NCBI RefSeq assembly: GCF_009859475.1 | Contig: NZ_CP044549.1 | Span: 806,001-870,000 of the forward strand | Origin: Hydrogenophaga sp. BPS33 | GTDB lineage: Bacteria > Pseudomonadota > Gammaproteobacteria > Burkholderiales > Burkholderiaceae_C | Reading direction: 5' to 3' | Length of the DNA stretch: 64,000 bases | Shown here: positions 16,980-25,767 of the stretch, piece by piece | Numbering within the stretch: position 1 is the first letter of the stretch | Layout of the letters: each line of letters begins with the position of its first letter | Made by a program: the position numbers and the translations under genes | The notes under the pieces: generated by a model | What the model saw: the letters and a program-made list of their open reading frames with translations, nothing else | What the model was told of the DNA's origin: nothing | Databases searched by the model: none

Positions 16980-18116
16980 ATGACCCCCACCATCTACGAC
17001 AACCCCGATCACGAACTGCTGCGCGAACAGGTCGCGCGCTTTCTCGCACGCGAGGTCGAGCCGCATGGCACCGCCTGGGAAGAGGCCGGCATGGTGCCGC
17101 GCGACGTGTTGCACCGCATGGGGCAGGCGGGCTTGCTGGGGCTGATGTTCGAAGGCGCTTACGGTGGAGGCGACGCCGATGCGTTGACCAACCTGGTGTT
17201 CGCCGAAGCGCTGTCGCAATCCACCTTCGCGGGTTTCATCATCACCGTCCTCGTGCACACCGACATGGCCGGCCCGCATCTGCACCATGCAGGCAACGCG
17301 GCACAGAAGGCGAAGTACCTGAAGAAGGTCACGGCCGGCGAAACGATCACTGCCGTCGGCATCACCGAACCCGGGGCCGGCTCCGACGTGGCGGGCATGC
17401 GCACCACGGCACGCCAGGAGGGCGGTGAGTGGGTGCTCAACGGCACCAAGATGTTCATCACCAACGGCGTGCACGCCGACCTGTATTTCGTGGCCGCCAA
17501 GACCGGCAGCGCGCGCCACGACGTGACGATGTTCATCGTCGAAAAAGGCACGCCGGGCTTCAGCGTCGGCCGCGCCTTGCACAAGACCGGCTGGCTCTCC
17601 AGCGACACCGCCGAACTGGTGTTCGACAACGTGCGCATCCCGCCGGAAAACCTGCTGGGCGAAGTGGGCAAGGGCTTCTATTCGGTGATGAAGAATTTCC
17701 AGACCGAGCGCATCGCCCTGGCCGCCATGGCGGTGGGCCATTGCACGCAGGCCATCCAGCTCACGCTGGACCACGTGCGACAGCGCCAGGCCTTCGGCGC
17801 TACGCTGTGGGACAAGCAGGCCATCCGCCAGCGCATTGCGATGCTCGACGCCAAGACCCGCGCGGCGCGGCAGTTCATGTACCACTGCGCCTGGAGCGTG
17901 ACGCAGGGCAAGGACATCGTGCAGGAGGTCTCCATGCTCAAGGCCTTGACGGGCGAACTGGTCAACGAGGTGGTGCAAAACTGCCAGCAGTTCCATGGCG
18001 GCATGGGCTACATCCGCGAGACGGCCATCGAGCGCCTGTGGCGCGACGCGCGCGTGCTGGCCATCGGCGGCGGGGCTACCGAGGTGATGTTGGAAGAAGT
18101 TGCAAAAAGGTACTGA
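16980..18116 (+). CDS. acyl-CoA dehydrogenase, IVD/long-chain-type catalytic base
   Basis: 378 residues. Landmarks [14 protein letters not shown] (about 127-140) and MFITNGVHAD. The C-terminal loop where short-chain enzymes carry their catalytic Glu reads IGGGATEVM, with Gly in that position, whereas Glu243 in FQTERIALA matches the isovaleryl/long-chain base. It is therefore expected to be active with a branched or longer substrate; exact substrate unknown. AGGTACTG-ACC-ATG links its end to the methylglutaconyl-CoA hydratase 2 bp away. Confidence 0.87.
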   Translation: MTPTIYDNPDHELLREQVARFLAREVEPHGTAWEEAGMVPRDVLHRMGQAGLLGLMFEGAYGGGDADALTNLVFAEALSQSTFAGFIITVLVHTDMAGPHLHHAGNAAQKAKYLKKVTAGETITAVGITEPGAGSDVAGMRTTARQEGGEWVLNGTKMFITNGVHADLYFVAAKTGSARHDVTMFIVEKGTPGFSVGRALHKTGWLSSDTAELVFDNVRIPPENLLGEVGKGFYSVMKNFQTERIALAAMAVGHCTQAIQLTLDHVRQRQAFGATLWDKQAIRQRIAMLDAKTRAARQFMYHCAWSVTQGKDIVQEVSMLKALTGELVNEVVQNCQQFHGGMGYIRETAIERLWRDARVLAIGGGATEVMLEEVAKRY

Positions 18117-18118
18117 CC

Positions 18119-18904
18119 ATGAGTGAAGTTCTGGACGTTTCCCGCCCAACGCCGCACGTGGCGCGCGTGTGGCTCAACCGGCCCGATGTGCGCAACGCAT
18201 TCAACGACGACGTGATCGCCGCGCTCACCGCGACTTTCGCGGAACTGGCGCAAGACGAAGACCTGCGCGTGGTCGTGCTCGGCGCGCACGGCAAGGCCTT
18301 CTGCGCCGGCGCCGACCTGAACTGGATGAAGACCATGGCCGGTTACAGCTGGGAGCAGAACCGCGCCGACGCGCAGCAACTGGCCGACATGCTGTGGTCG
18401 CTGGACCAGTGCCCGGTGCCCGTGGTGGGGCGCGTCCAGGGCGACTGTTACGCCGGTGGCATGGGTTTGGCGGCGATCTGCGACGTGCTCGTGGCTGTCG
18501 AGGGCGCGACCTTCTGCCTGTCCGAAGCGCGCCTGGGCCTGTTGCCCGCCACCATCAGCCCGTACGTGGTGCGCGCGCTGGGCGCGCAGGCCGCGCGCCG
18601 CTACATGGTCACGGCCGAGCGCTTCAGCGCGGTGCGCGCGCATACCTTGGGCATGGTGCACGAACTGGCCACGCCCGAGACGCTGGACGCGAAGGTCGAC
18701 GAGATCGTCGCCACGCTGGTGGCCAATGGCCCGAAGGCCGCGCGCGAATGCAAACGCCTGGTGCGCGACGTGAGCGGTGCGCCCATCGACGAGACGTTGC
18801 GCGCCGAGACCGCGCGCCGCATCGCCGACATCCGCGCCAGCGACGAGGGGCGTGAAGGCGTGCAATCCTTCCTGCAGAAGCGCCCGGCGGGCTGGCTGAC
18901 CTGA
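18119..18904 (+). CDS. liuC: enoyl-CoA hydratase family protein, probable 3-methylglutaconyl-CoA hydratase
   Basis: 261 residues, crotonase fold. Oxyanion-hole segments are KAFCAGADLNWM (about 59-70) and YAGGMGLAAICD (111-122). Of the two crotonase glutamates, the one equivalent to rat Glu164 is present (Glu136 in SEARLGLLP), but the Glu144 position is Gly116. Position between the carboxylase subunits of the leucine pathway supports hydration of 3-methylglutaconyl-CoA to HMG-CoA. The substituted residue means the assignment leans on context; isomerase-type activity is an alternative. Confidence 0.82.
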   Translation: MSEVLDVSRPTPHVARVWLNRPDVRNAFNDDVIAALTATFAELAQDEDLRVVVLGAHGKAFCAGADLNWMKTMAGYSWEQNRADAQQLADMLWSLDQCPVPVVGRVQGDCYAGGMGLAAICDVLVAVEGATFCLSEARLGLLPATISPYVVRALGAQAARRYMVTAERFSAVRAHTLGMVHELATPETLDAKVDEIVATLVANGPKAARECKRLVRDVSGAPIDETLRAETARRIADIRASDEGREGVQSFLQKRPAGWLT

Positions 18905-18916
18905 GGGGCAGACGCC

Positions 18917-19537
18917 GTGGCCGATGCGTTCAACACCCTGGGCACCCCCGAGCTGCTGGCGCTTGCGGGCGCGCTCGGCTGGGCCAGCGGCTTTCGCCTG
19001 TACGCCGTGGTCTTCATCGTCGGCCTGGCCGGCGCGCTCGGCTGGATGGAGCTGCCCCCGGGTCTGCAGGCGCTGCAACACCCGGTGCTGCTCGGCGCGG
19101 CGGGCTTCATGTTGTTCGTGGAGTTCTTCGCCGACAAGATCCCGGTGGTCGATTCGCTGTGGGACATGCTCAACAGCGTGGTGCGCATTCCGGCCGGCGC
19201 GGCGCTGGCGGCGGGTGTGTTCGGCGCCGACAGCGGCACCATGGCGCTCGCCGCCGCCTTGCTCGGCGGCTCGCTCGCCGCCACCAGCCAGGCCGCCAAG
19301 ACGACAACCCGCGCGGCCATCAACAGCTCACCCGAACCGTTTTCCAACGTGGGGATGAGCCTGGTGGAAGACGGCCTGGTGGTGGGCGCGGTCTGGCTCG
19401 CCACACAGCACCCGGTCGTGTTCGTCATCCTGCTCGCGATCACCGTCGTGTTGATGTGGATCGCCACCTGGCTGCTGTTCCAGTTCCTGCGCGCGGTGTT
19501 CCGCCGTGCGCGTTCCTTTTTCACCGCTACCGTTTAG
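18917..19537 (+). CDS. DUF4126 domain membrane protein
   Basis: 206 residues from a GTG at 18917. Hydrophobic helices include LLALAGALGWASGFRLYAVVF near the start, a central AALAAGVFG...LAAALLGG repeat region, and a C-terminal VFVILLAITVVLMWIATWLL helix followed by basic residues. DUF4126 proteins have no established function. It is inserted between the hydratase and the carboxylase alpha subunit with gaps of 12 and 10 bp, so it is surely co-transcribed with them; a role in pathway transport is only speculation. Confidence 0.83.
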   Translation: MADAFNTLGTPELLALAGALGWASGFRLYAVVFIVGLAGALGWMELPPGLQALQHPVLLGAAGFMLFVEFFADKIPVVDSLWDMLNSVVRIPAGAALAAGVFGADSGTMALAAALLGGSLAATSQAAKTTTRAAINSSPEPFSNVGMSLVEDGLVVGAVWLATQHPVVFVILLAITVVLMWIATWLLFQFLRAVFRRARSFFTATV

Positions 19538-19547
19538 GAAGCCTGCC

Positions 19548-21557
19548 ATGTTCCACAAGATCCTGATCGCCAACCGTGGGGAGATCGCCTGCCGTGTGGC
19601 CGCCACCGCGCGCCGCCTGGGCGTGCGCACCGTCGCGGTGTACTCGGATGCGGATGCACACGCCAAACACGTGGCGGCCTGCGACGAGGCGGTGCACATC
19701 GGTGGCAGCGCGCCGAAAGACAGCTACCTGCGCTGGGAGCGCATCATCGAAGCCGCGAAGGCGACCGGCGCGCAGGCCATTCACCCGGGCTACGGCTTCC
19801 TGAGCGAGAACGATGCCTTCGCCAACGCCTGTGCCGAGGCCGGCATCGCCTTCATCGGCCCGCCGGCCTCCGCCATCCTCGCCATGGGCCTCAAGGCGGA
19901 ATCGAAGCAGTTGATGGAAAAGGCCGGCGTGCCGCTGGTGCCCGGGTACCACGGCAGCGACCAGGATTCGGCGCTGCTGCAGCGCGAGGCCGACCGCATC
20001 GGTTACCCCGCGCTCATCAAAGCCAGCGCGGGCGGCGGCGGCAAGGGCATGCGCATCGTCGAGAAGTCCGAAGACTTCGCCGCCGCGCTTGCCAGTTGCC
20101 AGCGCGAGGCCATCAACAGCTTCGGCAGCGACGCGGTGCTGATCGAAAAATACGTGCAGCGCCCGCGCCACATCGAGATCCAGGTCTTCGGCGACACGCA
20201 GGGGAACTGCGTGTATCTGTTCGAGCGCGATTGTTCGGTGCAGCGGCGGCATCAGAAAGTGCTGGAGGAAGCCCCCGCACCGGGCATGACGCCCGAGCTG
20301 CGCGCGCAAATGGGCGCGGCGGCGGTGGCCGCGGCCAAGGCGGTGAACTACGTGGGCGCGGGCACGGTGGAGTTCATTGTGGAACAGCCCCCCGAAGGCG
20401 GCATGCGCTTCTTCTTCATGGAGATGAACACGCGCCTGCAAGTCGAGCACCCGGTGACCGAAGCCATCACCGGCCTGGACCTGGTGGAGTGGCAACTGCG
20501 CGTGGCCAGCGGCGAGCCGCTGCCGCTGCAACAGCAAGATCTTCGCATCCACGGCCATGCCATCGAGGCACGCATCTGCGCCGAAACGCCGGACAACAAC
20601 TTCCTGCCCGCCACCGGCACGCTCGCGGTGTATGGCAAACCGGCCCACACCCAGTTCGAGCGCGGCACGGTGCGGGTGGACGACGGCGTGCGCGAAGGCG
20701 ACACCATCAGCCCGTTCTACGACTCCATGGTCGCCAAGCTGATCGTGCACGGCGCCACGCGCGAAGAAGCCCTGGCGCGCCTGGACGCCGCGCTGGCCGA
20801 GATCCGCATCGTCGGCCTCTCGACCAACGTGCAGTTCCTGCGCCACGTGGTCAACAGCCGCGCGTTCGCGCAGGCCGATCTGGACACGGCGCTGATCCAG
20901 CGCGAGTCCGCGGCCCTGTTCCACCAGGACAAGGTCGGCCGACCGCTGGCCGTGGCGGCGGCTGTGGCACAGACGCTGTTGGCCGAGCGTGCGCAGGAGC
21001 GGGCCGATCCCTTCTCGCGCCGCGATGGCTGGCGCCCGCATGGCATCACCGTGCGGCGTTTCGACTTCGACTACCTGGGCGAGGCCTTGCAAGCCCGACT
21101 GAGCTACCTGCACGATGGCGCGCTGCAGCTCGCTTTCGGCGACGTGAGCGGCGTGCTCGCCTTCGACGCCTTGCCGCCCGACGGCAGCGGCACCCGCATG
21201 GACCTGCGCTTCAACGGCCAGCGCCAGACCGTGCAGACCTGGCAAATCGACGAAAACGTGCACATCTTCTGCGCGCTGGGCGCGACGCAGATCGTCGAGA
21301 TCGATGCCTTGGCGCACGCCGGGGAGACCGCGCACGAAGGCGGGCGCCTGACCGCACCCATGCCGGGCAAGGTGGTCTCGTTCGCCGTCCAGGCGGGCGA
21401 CGCGGTGAAGAAAGGCCAGGCGCTGGCGGTGATGGAAGCGATGAAGATGGAGCACACCATCGCCGCGCCCGCCGACGGCACCGTGGCCGAACTGCTGTAT
21501 GCCCCGGGCGATCAGGTCAACGAGGGGGCCGAGTTGCTCAAGCTTTCCACGGCTTGA
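19548..21557 (+). CDS. liuD: 3-methylcrotonyl-CoA carboxylase, biotin carboxylase/carrier (alpha) subunit
   Basis: 669 residues from the ATG at 19548 (AGGAAG upstream). Domains in order: biotin carboxylase N-domain (MFHKILIANRGEIACRV), ATP-grasp with glycine-rich KASAGGGGKGM (about 156-166) and MEMNTRLQVEHPVTE, biotin carboxylase C-domain, a ~110-residue linker/BT domain, and a C-terminal biotinyl domain with EAMKMEH, where Lys633 is the biotinylation site. It carboxylates biotin with ATP and bicarbonate and hands CO2 to LiuB. Confidence 0.95.
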   Translation: MFHKILIANRGEIACRVAATARRLGVRTVAVYSDADAHAKHVAACDEAVHIGGSAPKDSYLRWERIIEAAKATGAQAIHPGYGFLSENDAFANACAEAGIAFIGPPASAILAMGLKAESKQLMEKAGVPLVPGYHGSDQDSALLQREADRIGYPALIKASAGGGGKGMRIVEKSEDFAAALASCQREAINSFGSDAVLIEKYVQRPRHIEIQVFGDTQGNCVYLFERDCSVQRRHQKVLEEAPAPGMTPELRAQMGAAAVAAAKAVNYVGAGTVEFIVEQPPEGGMRFFFMEMNTRLQVEHPVTEAITGLDLVEWQLRVASGEPLPLQQQDLRIHGHAIEARICAETPDNNFLPATGTLAVYGKPAHTQFERGTVRVDDGVREGDTISPFYDSMVAKLIVHGATREEALARLDAALAEIRIVGLSTNVQFLRHVVNSRAFAQADLDTALIQRESAALFHQDKVGRPLAVAAAVAQTLLAERAQERADPFSRRDGWRPHGITVRRFDFDYLGEALQARLSYLHDGALQLAFGDVSGVLAFDALPPDGSGTRMDLRFNGQRQTVQTWQIDENVHIFCALGATQIVEIDALAHAGETAHEGGRLTAPMPGKVVSFAVQAGDAVKKGQALAVMEAMKMEHTIAAPADGTVAELLYAPGDQVNEGAELLKLSTA

Positions 21558-21592
21558 GCACGCGAGCGGATCTTGCGCCCTATGCTTCGCGC

Positions 21593-22513
21593 ATGAACAT
21601 CACCTTCTGCTGCGCCCACACCCAGGCCGATCCCTGGCTCGCCGGGTTTCACATGGCCTTGCCCCATGCCCATGTCTCCGAATGGCAGCCCGGTGCGCCG
21701 CAGGCCGACGTGGCGGTGGTGTGGCAGCCGTCGCAGCAGTTCATCGATGAACAACCGGGCCTCAAGGCCATGTTCAACATCGGTGCGGGGGTCGATGCCT
21801 TGCTCCGGCTTCGGCTGCCTGCGGCGATGAAGATCGTGCGGCTCGACGACGCCGGCATGGCGGTGCAGATGGCCGAATACGTGTGCCATGCGGTGATCCG
21901 CCACTTCCGCGAATTCGATCTATACGAGGCCGACGTGGCGAAACACCAATGGGTGCAGCGCAAGCCGTTGGTGCGCGGCGAATTTCCGGTGGGTGTCCTG
22001 GGGCTGGGCGTGCTGGGCGAGCGCGTCGCGCGCGCGCTGCGGCAGTTCGACTTCCCCGTTCATGGCTGGAGCCGCTCGCCACGCTCGGTCGAGGGCGTCA
22101 CCTGCCACGCCGGGCAGGAAGGCCTGCCGAATTTCCTGTCTTCCTGCCGTGTGCTGGTCAATCTGCTGCCGCTCACCCCCGAGACGCGCGACATCCTGAA
22201 CCGCGAGACGCTCTCGCGCCTGCAACCGGGCGGTTACGTCATCAACGTCGCGCGTGGCGCGCATCTGGTCGAGGAAGACCTGCTGGCCTTGCTCGGCAGC
22301 GGCCACCTCGCGGGCGCCACACTCGATGTGTTCCGCACCGAACCCCTGCCCGCCGACCATCCCTTCTGGTCGCACCCGAAAATCACCATCACGCCTCACA
22401 CCTCCGCGCGCACGCTGCGCGAGGAAAGCATCGCGCAGATTGCCGCGAAGATCCTGGCGTTCGAGCGCGGCGAGGCCGTGGTCGGCATGGTGGATCCGGC
22501 GCGGGGCTATTGA
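21593..22513 (+). CDS. glyoxylate/hydroxypyruvate reductase A-like D-2-hydroxyacid dehydrogenase
   Basis: 306 residues. The NAD(P)-binding motif is GVLGLGVLGERVA (about 133-145), and catalytic residues are recognisable: Arg in NVARGAHLVEEDLL, Glu in DVFRTEPLP and His in TPHTSA. It resembles E. coli GhrA. It probably reduces a small 2-oxoacid. It lies between carboxylase alpha and HMG-CoA lyase with gaps of about 35 bp; no step of leucine degradation needs it, so it may be a passenger. Confidence 0.87.
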   Translation: MNITFCCAHTQADPWLAGFHMALPHAHVSEWQPGAPQADVAVVWQPSQQFIDEQPGLKAMFNIGAGVDALLRLRLPAAMKIVRLDDAGMAVQMAEYVCHAVIRHFREFDLYEADVAKHQWVQRKPLVRGEFPVGVLGLGVLGERVARALRQFDFPVHGWSRSPRSVEGVTCHAGQEGLPNFLSSCRVLVNLLPLTPETRDILNRETLSRLQPGGYVINVARGAHLVEEDLLALLGSGHLAGATLDVFRTEPLPADHPFWSHPKITITPHTSARTLREESIAQIAAKILAFERGEAVVGMVDPARGY

Positions 22514-22547
22514 AACCTCTTTTTTCCAAGGCCAAGGCAGATTTCCC

Positions 22548-23459
22548 ATGAAGCTCCCCACCCGCGTCCAACTGATCGATGTCGGCCCGCGCGACGGCCT
22601 GCAGAACGAAAAACAGCCGGTGCCGGCCGCCACCAAGATCGATCTGGTGCACCGCCTGCAGGCCGCGGGCCTGCGGGAGATCGAGGTCACCAGCTACGTC
22701 AGCCCGAAGTGGGTGCCGCAGATGGCCGACAACCACGAGGTCATGGCCGGCATGCGGCGCCAGAGCGGCGTGCGCTACTCGGTGCTCACGCCCAACCTCA
22801 AGGGCTTCGAGGCGGCGGTGCAGGACAGGCCCGACGAGATCGTGGTGTTCGGCGCGGCCAGCGAAGCGTTCAGCCAGCGCAACATCAACTGCTCGATCGC
22901 CGAAAGCATCGAACGCTTCGCCCCGGTGGTCGCAGCGGCGCTGGCCGCCGGCATCCGCGTGCGCGGCGCAATGAGCTGCACCGTGGGTTGTCCTTATGAA
23001 GGCGAGATCGCGCCCGAGCGCGTGGGCTATCTGGCGGGTTTGATGAAAGGCATTGGTGTGCAGCGGGTCGACGTGGCCGACACCATCGGGGTGGGCACGC
23101 CGCGCAAGGTGCAGGCCGCGATCGAGGCCACGCTGCCCCACTTCGACATCGACGCCGTCTCGGGCCACTTCCACGACACTTACGGCCAGGCGCTCTCCAA
23201 CACCCTGGCCGCGCTCGAAATGGGGGTCTGGAACTTCCAGTCGTCCGTGGCCGGGCTGGGCGGATGCCCGTACGCCAAAGGCGCCACCGGCAATGTGGCG
23301 ACCGAAGACGTGGTGTACTTGCTGCACGGCATGGGCATTGAGACCGGCATCGATCTCGATGCGCTGGTGGACGCCGGCGCTTACATCAGCGAACAGCTGG
23401 GCCGTCCCACCGGCTCGCGCGTGGCGCGGGCGCTGTTGGCCAAGCGTGCCTCGGCATAA
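22548..23459 (+). CDS. liuE: hydroxymethylglutaryl-CoA lyase
   Basis: 303 residues, the usual size. TIM-barrel lyase that splits HMG-CoA into acetyl-CoA and acetoacetate, the last step of the leucine pathway. Visible are the metal/substrate segment DVGPRDGLQNE (11-21), GHFHDTYGQALSN with metal-binding histidines, and the active-site loop GLGGCPYAKGATGN with Cys240. It ends the right-hand leucine block; LysE follows 21 bp later. Confidence 0.95.
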   Translation: MKLPTRVQLIDVGPRDGLQNEKQPVPAATKIDLVHRLQAAGLREIEVTSYVSPKWVPQMADNHEVMAGMRRQSGVRYSVLTPNLKGFEAAVQDRPDEIVVFGAASEAFSQRNINCSIAESIERFAPVVAAALAAGIRVRGAMSCTVGCPYEGEIAPERVGYLAGLMKGIGVQRVDVADTIGVGTPRKVQAAIEATLPHFDIDAVSGHFHDTYGQALSNTLAALEMGVWNFQSSVAGLGGCPYAKGATGNVATEDVVYLLHGMGIETGIDLDALVDAGAYISEQLGRPTGSRVARALLAKRASA

Positions 23460-23480
23460 CGGGAAGAAGGAGAGATTCGG

Positions 23481-24122
23481 ATGGATCCCAAAGTATGGGC
23501 GGCGTATTTCGTCGCATCCTGGGCGATTGCCCTGTCGCCCGGTTCGGGCGCGGTGTTGTCCATGGCACATGGGCTCAGCCATGGTGTGAAGAAAGCCAGC
23601 GTGACGATTGCCGGCCTGCAGGCCGGTCTGGCGGTGGTCCTGCTCGTGGCGGGCGTCGGGGTGGGCGCGCTGCTGCTGGCCTCGGCCACGGCGTTCCTGG
23701 TGGTGAAGTTCGCGGGTGCGGCCTACCTCATCTGGCTGGGCTTCAAGCAATGGCGCGCGGCGGTGCCGGCCTCCCTGGCGGCGGGCTCAGCGCGGGTCAC
23801 GCCCGTGGCGGTTCCTTCGGCGCGAGACCGGTTCATGTCGGGCTTCTTCACCAACGTCACGAATCCCAAGGGCATCGTGTTCATGGTGGCGGTGCTGCCG
23901 CAGTTCATCGACCCGCAGCGCGTGCTCTGGCTGCAACTGCTGGTTCTGCTGGCCACCACCATCTCGGTGGACCTGATCGTGATGCATGGCTACGCCTTTC
24001 TCGCCTCGCGCATGCAGGGCTGGCTGGCCACGGTTCGCGCGCGGCGTGCGCAGAACCGCGTGTTCGGCGGCGTGCTCATGGCCATGGGCGCGAGTCTGAT
24101 GTTCGTGAAGCGGGGAAGCTGA
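23481..24122 (+). CDS. LysE/RhtB family amino-acid exporter
   Basis: 213 residues with about six transmembrane helices. The N-terminus ASWAIALSPGSGAVLSMAHG contains the conserved Ser-Pro-Gly of LysE/RhtB proteins, and GFFTNVTNPKGIVFM is the second landmark repeat. It exports an amino acid or a derivative across the inner membrane; substrate not predictable. A good GAAGGAG precedes the ATG. It directly follows the leucine pathway, which makes a role in relieving amino-acid excess conceivable. Confidence 0.88.
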   Translation: MDPKVWAAYFVASWAIALSPGSGAVLSMAHGLSHGVKKASVTIAGLQAGLAVVLLVAGVGVGALLLASATAFLVVKFAGAAYLIWLGFKQWRAAVPASLAAGSARVTPVAVPSARDRFMSGFFTNVTNPKGIVFMVAVLPQFIDPQRVLWLQLLVLLATTISVDLIVMHGYAFLASRMQGWLATVRARRAQNRVFGGVLMAMGASLMFVKRGS

Positions 24123-24126
24123 AGCC

Positions 24127-24648
24127 ATGTGCGGTGCCGAATTGAAGACGCTGTCCGAGCCCGTGCAGCGCGTGGCGCGCGTGCTGCAGGACGCCGGCCA
24201 TCCCCATACCCCCATGATGCTCGACGGCGCCGCGCGCACCGCGCAGCAGGCGGCCGATGCGCTCGGCGTGGCGCTGGGCCAGATCGCCAAGAGCATCATC
24301 TTCCGCCGCAAGAGCGACGATGCGGCGGTGCTGGTGATCACCTCGGGCGACCTGCGCGTGGACGAGAAGAAGGTGCAGGCGCTGGTGTGCGGTGCGGACG
24401 GTGGAAAGCTGGGCCGGGCCGATGCCGACTTCGTGAAGGCCCGCACCGGTTTCTCGATCGGCGGCGTGTCACCCGTGGCGCACGCCACCCCGCCCGTGGC
24501 GCTGATCGACGCCCAACTGTTTCGCTTCGACGACATCTGGGCCGCTGCCGGGCACCCGCATGCGGTGTTTCGGCTGAGTCCTGCGCAGTTGCAGGCGCTC
24601 AGCGGCGCGCCGGTGCACGACGTCACCACCGAAGCGGCCGCGCCGTGA
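24127..24648 (+). CDS. YbaK/EbsC family aminoacyl-tRNA deacylase
   Basis: 173 residues. The YbaK fold is recognised from QIAKSIIFRRKSDDAAVLVITSG (conserved Lys), then GFSIGGVSPVAH and LIDAQLFRFDDIWAAAGHPHAVFRL. Relatives hydrolyse mischarged tRNAs (Cys-tRNAPro, Ala-tRNAPro). Length is close to the stand-alone editing proteins. It overlaps the next gene by GTGA, so translational coupling is expected. Confidence 0.87.
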   Translation: MCGAELKTLSEPVQRVARVLQDAGHPHTPMMLDGAARTAQQAADALGVALGQIAKSIIFRRKSDDAAVLVITSGDLRVDEKKVQALVCGADGGKLGRADADFVKARTGFSIGGVSPVAHATPPVALIDAQLFRFDDIWAAAGHPHAVFRLSPAQLQALSGAPVHDVTTEAAAP

Positions 24649-24869
24649 GCCTGGAGCCCACGGTCATCACCCTGCGGGCCGCGCGCCAGCGGGCGGGCTT
24701 GGCGCCAGGCGTGCCGTCGCCCTGCATTTCGATCTGCAAGATGAACGCCGCCACCGGCTGGTGCGACGGCTGCTGGCGCTCCATCGACGAGATCGTGGCC
24801 TGGGGACGCGCGAGCGACGCACAAAAACTGGCGATCTGGGAACAGATCGAAGCGCGCCAGCGGCGCTGA
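24645..24869 (+). CDS. DUF1289 family cysteine-rich protein
   Basis: 74 residues from a GTG that overlaps the preceding stop codon. The motif SPCISICKMNAATGWCDGCW has the four cysteines that define DUF1289 (probable Fe-S or zinc site), followed by RSIDEIVAWGRASDAQKLAIW. The family is often joined to oxidoreductases but has no proven function. Small and easily missed by gene callers; the overlap with the deacylase supports it. Confidence 0.87.
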   Translation: MSLEPTVITLRAARQRAGLAPGVPSPCISICKMNAATGWCDGCWRSIDEIVAWGRASDAQKLAIWEQIEARQRR

Positions 24870-24887
24870 ACCTCTCGCGGATACGCC

Positions 24888-25556
24888 ATGCAAGACATCG
24901 CCTTCTACTACGACCCGATCTCGCCTTTTGCGCACCTGGCGTTCGAGCGCCTGCCCGAAGCGCTCATGGGACACAGCGTGCAGGTGCGCTACAAGCCGAT
25001 TCTGTTTGCCGCGCTGCTCAAGGCCCACGGCCAGCTCGGCCCGGCCGAGATCCCCGCCAAGCGCGACTGGACCTACCGCCACGTCAGCTGGTTGGGCCAC
25101 CACCACGGCGTGGCGCTCGACCTGCCGGCCGCGCATCCCTTCAACCCCTTGCCGCTGCTGCGCCTGGGCCTGGGCTGTGCCACCGACGACGCGCCGGGCG
25201 ATACCAACCGCTACGTCACCGAGCAACTGCTGCGCCACGTGTGGCGGGGCGGGCTCGACGCGAGCGACCCGGCGCGGCTGGCGGCGCTGCAGGCGCTGCT
25301 GCAGGACCACATGGCCCAGCGCGGCAAGCCCTGGCACGCGCCCGAGAGCGATGTGGTGAAGCAGCGCCTGCGCAGCAACACCGACGAAGCCCTGGCACTC
25401 GGTCTGTTTGGCGTACCCGCGATGGTATGGGCGGGCCGCGTGTTCTGGGGCTTCGATGCGCTGCCCATGCTGCGCGCCGCCCTGGACGGCGACGCTTGGT
25501 TCGACACCCAATGGGCCGCCGCCGCTCAGCGGCCCGAGGGCGTGCGCCGTTCCTGA
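24888..25556 (+). CDS. 2-hydroxychromene-2-carboxylate isomerase family (kappa-class GST/DsbA-like)
   Basis: 222 residues. The thioredoxin-like start IAFYYDPISPFAHLAFERL has the catalytic Ser-Pro-Phe arrangement (Ser in place of DsbA cysteines) of NahD-type isomerases, and GLFGVPAMVWAGRVFWG carries the cis-Pro. Members isomerise 2-hydroxychromene-2-carboxylate in naphthalene degradation or are glutathione-dependent enzymes of unknown substrate. No other aromatic-ring genes lie next to it, so the physiological role is open. Confidence 0.87.
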   Translation: MQDIAFYYDPISPFAHLAFERLPEALMGHSVQVRYKPILFAALLKAHGQLGPAEIPAKRDWTYRHVSWLGHHHGVALDLPAAHPFNPLPLLRLGLGCATDDAPGDTNRYVTEQLLRHVWRGGLDASDPARLAALQALLQDHMAQRGKPWHAPESDVVKQRLRSNTDEALALGLFGVPAMVWAGRVFWGFDALPMLRAALDGDAWFDTQWAAAAQRPEGVRRS

Positions 25557-25668
25557 GGATGCCGGCCCCAGCCTGCATCAGGCAGGGACGGGTGGGCAAG
25601 CGCGCGGAATTGAAGTACCGTGCGATGGACGCGCGGGTCTCGATGGCCGCGCGCGGCGCGCCCTGTCA

Positions 25669-25682
25669 TTGATCTGTCTCAA
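25669..25682. promoter_or_regulatory. FNR/ANR-like box upstream of the universal stress protein
   Basis: TTGATCTGTCTCAA matches the FNR consensus TTGAT-N4-ATCAA with one substitution (C for A). It lies 86 bp before the start codon. Universal stress genes of proteobacteria are commonly induced by FNR/ANR under oxygen limitation, so the site is plausible; no -10 could be placed with certainty. Confidence 0.5.
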
Positions 25683-25767
25683 TCCGGCAGCACGGCAGGA
25701 CTTCCACGATGAACCCACGCGGCACCCTTGTGACGCTGCGGTTCGAACCCACCACAGGAGATCCACC

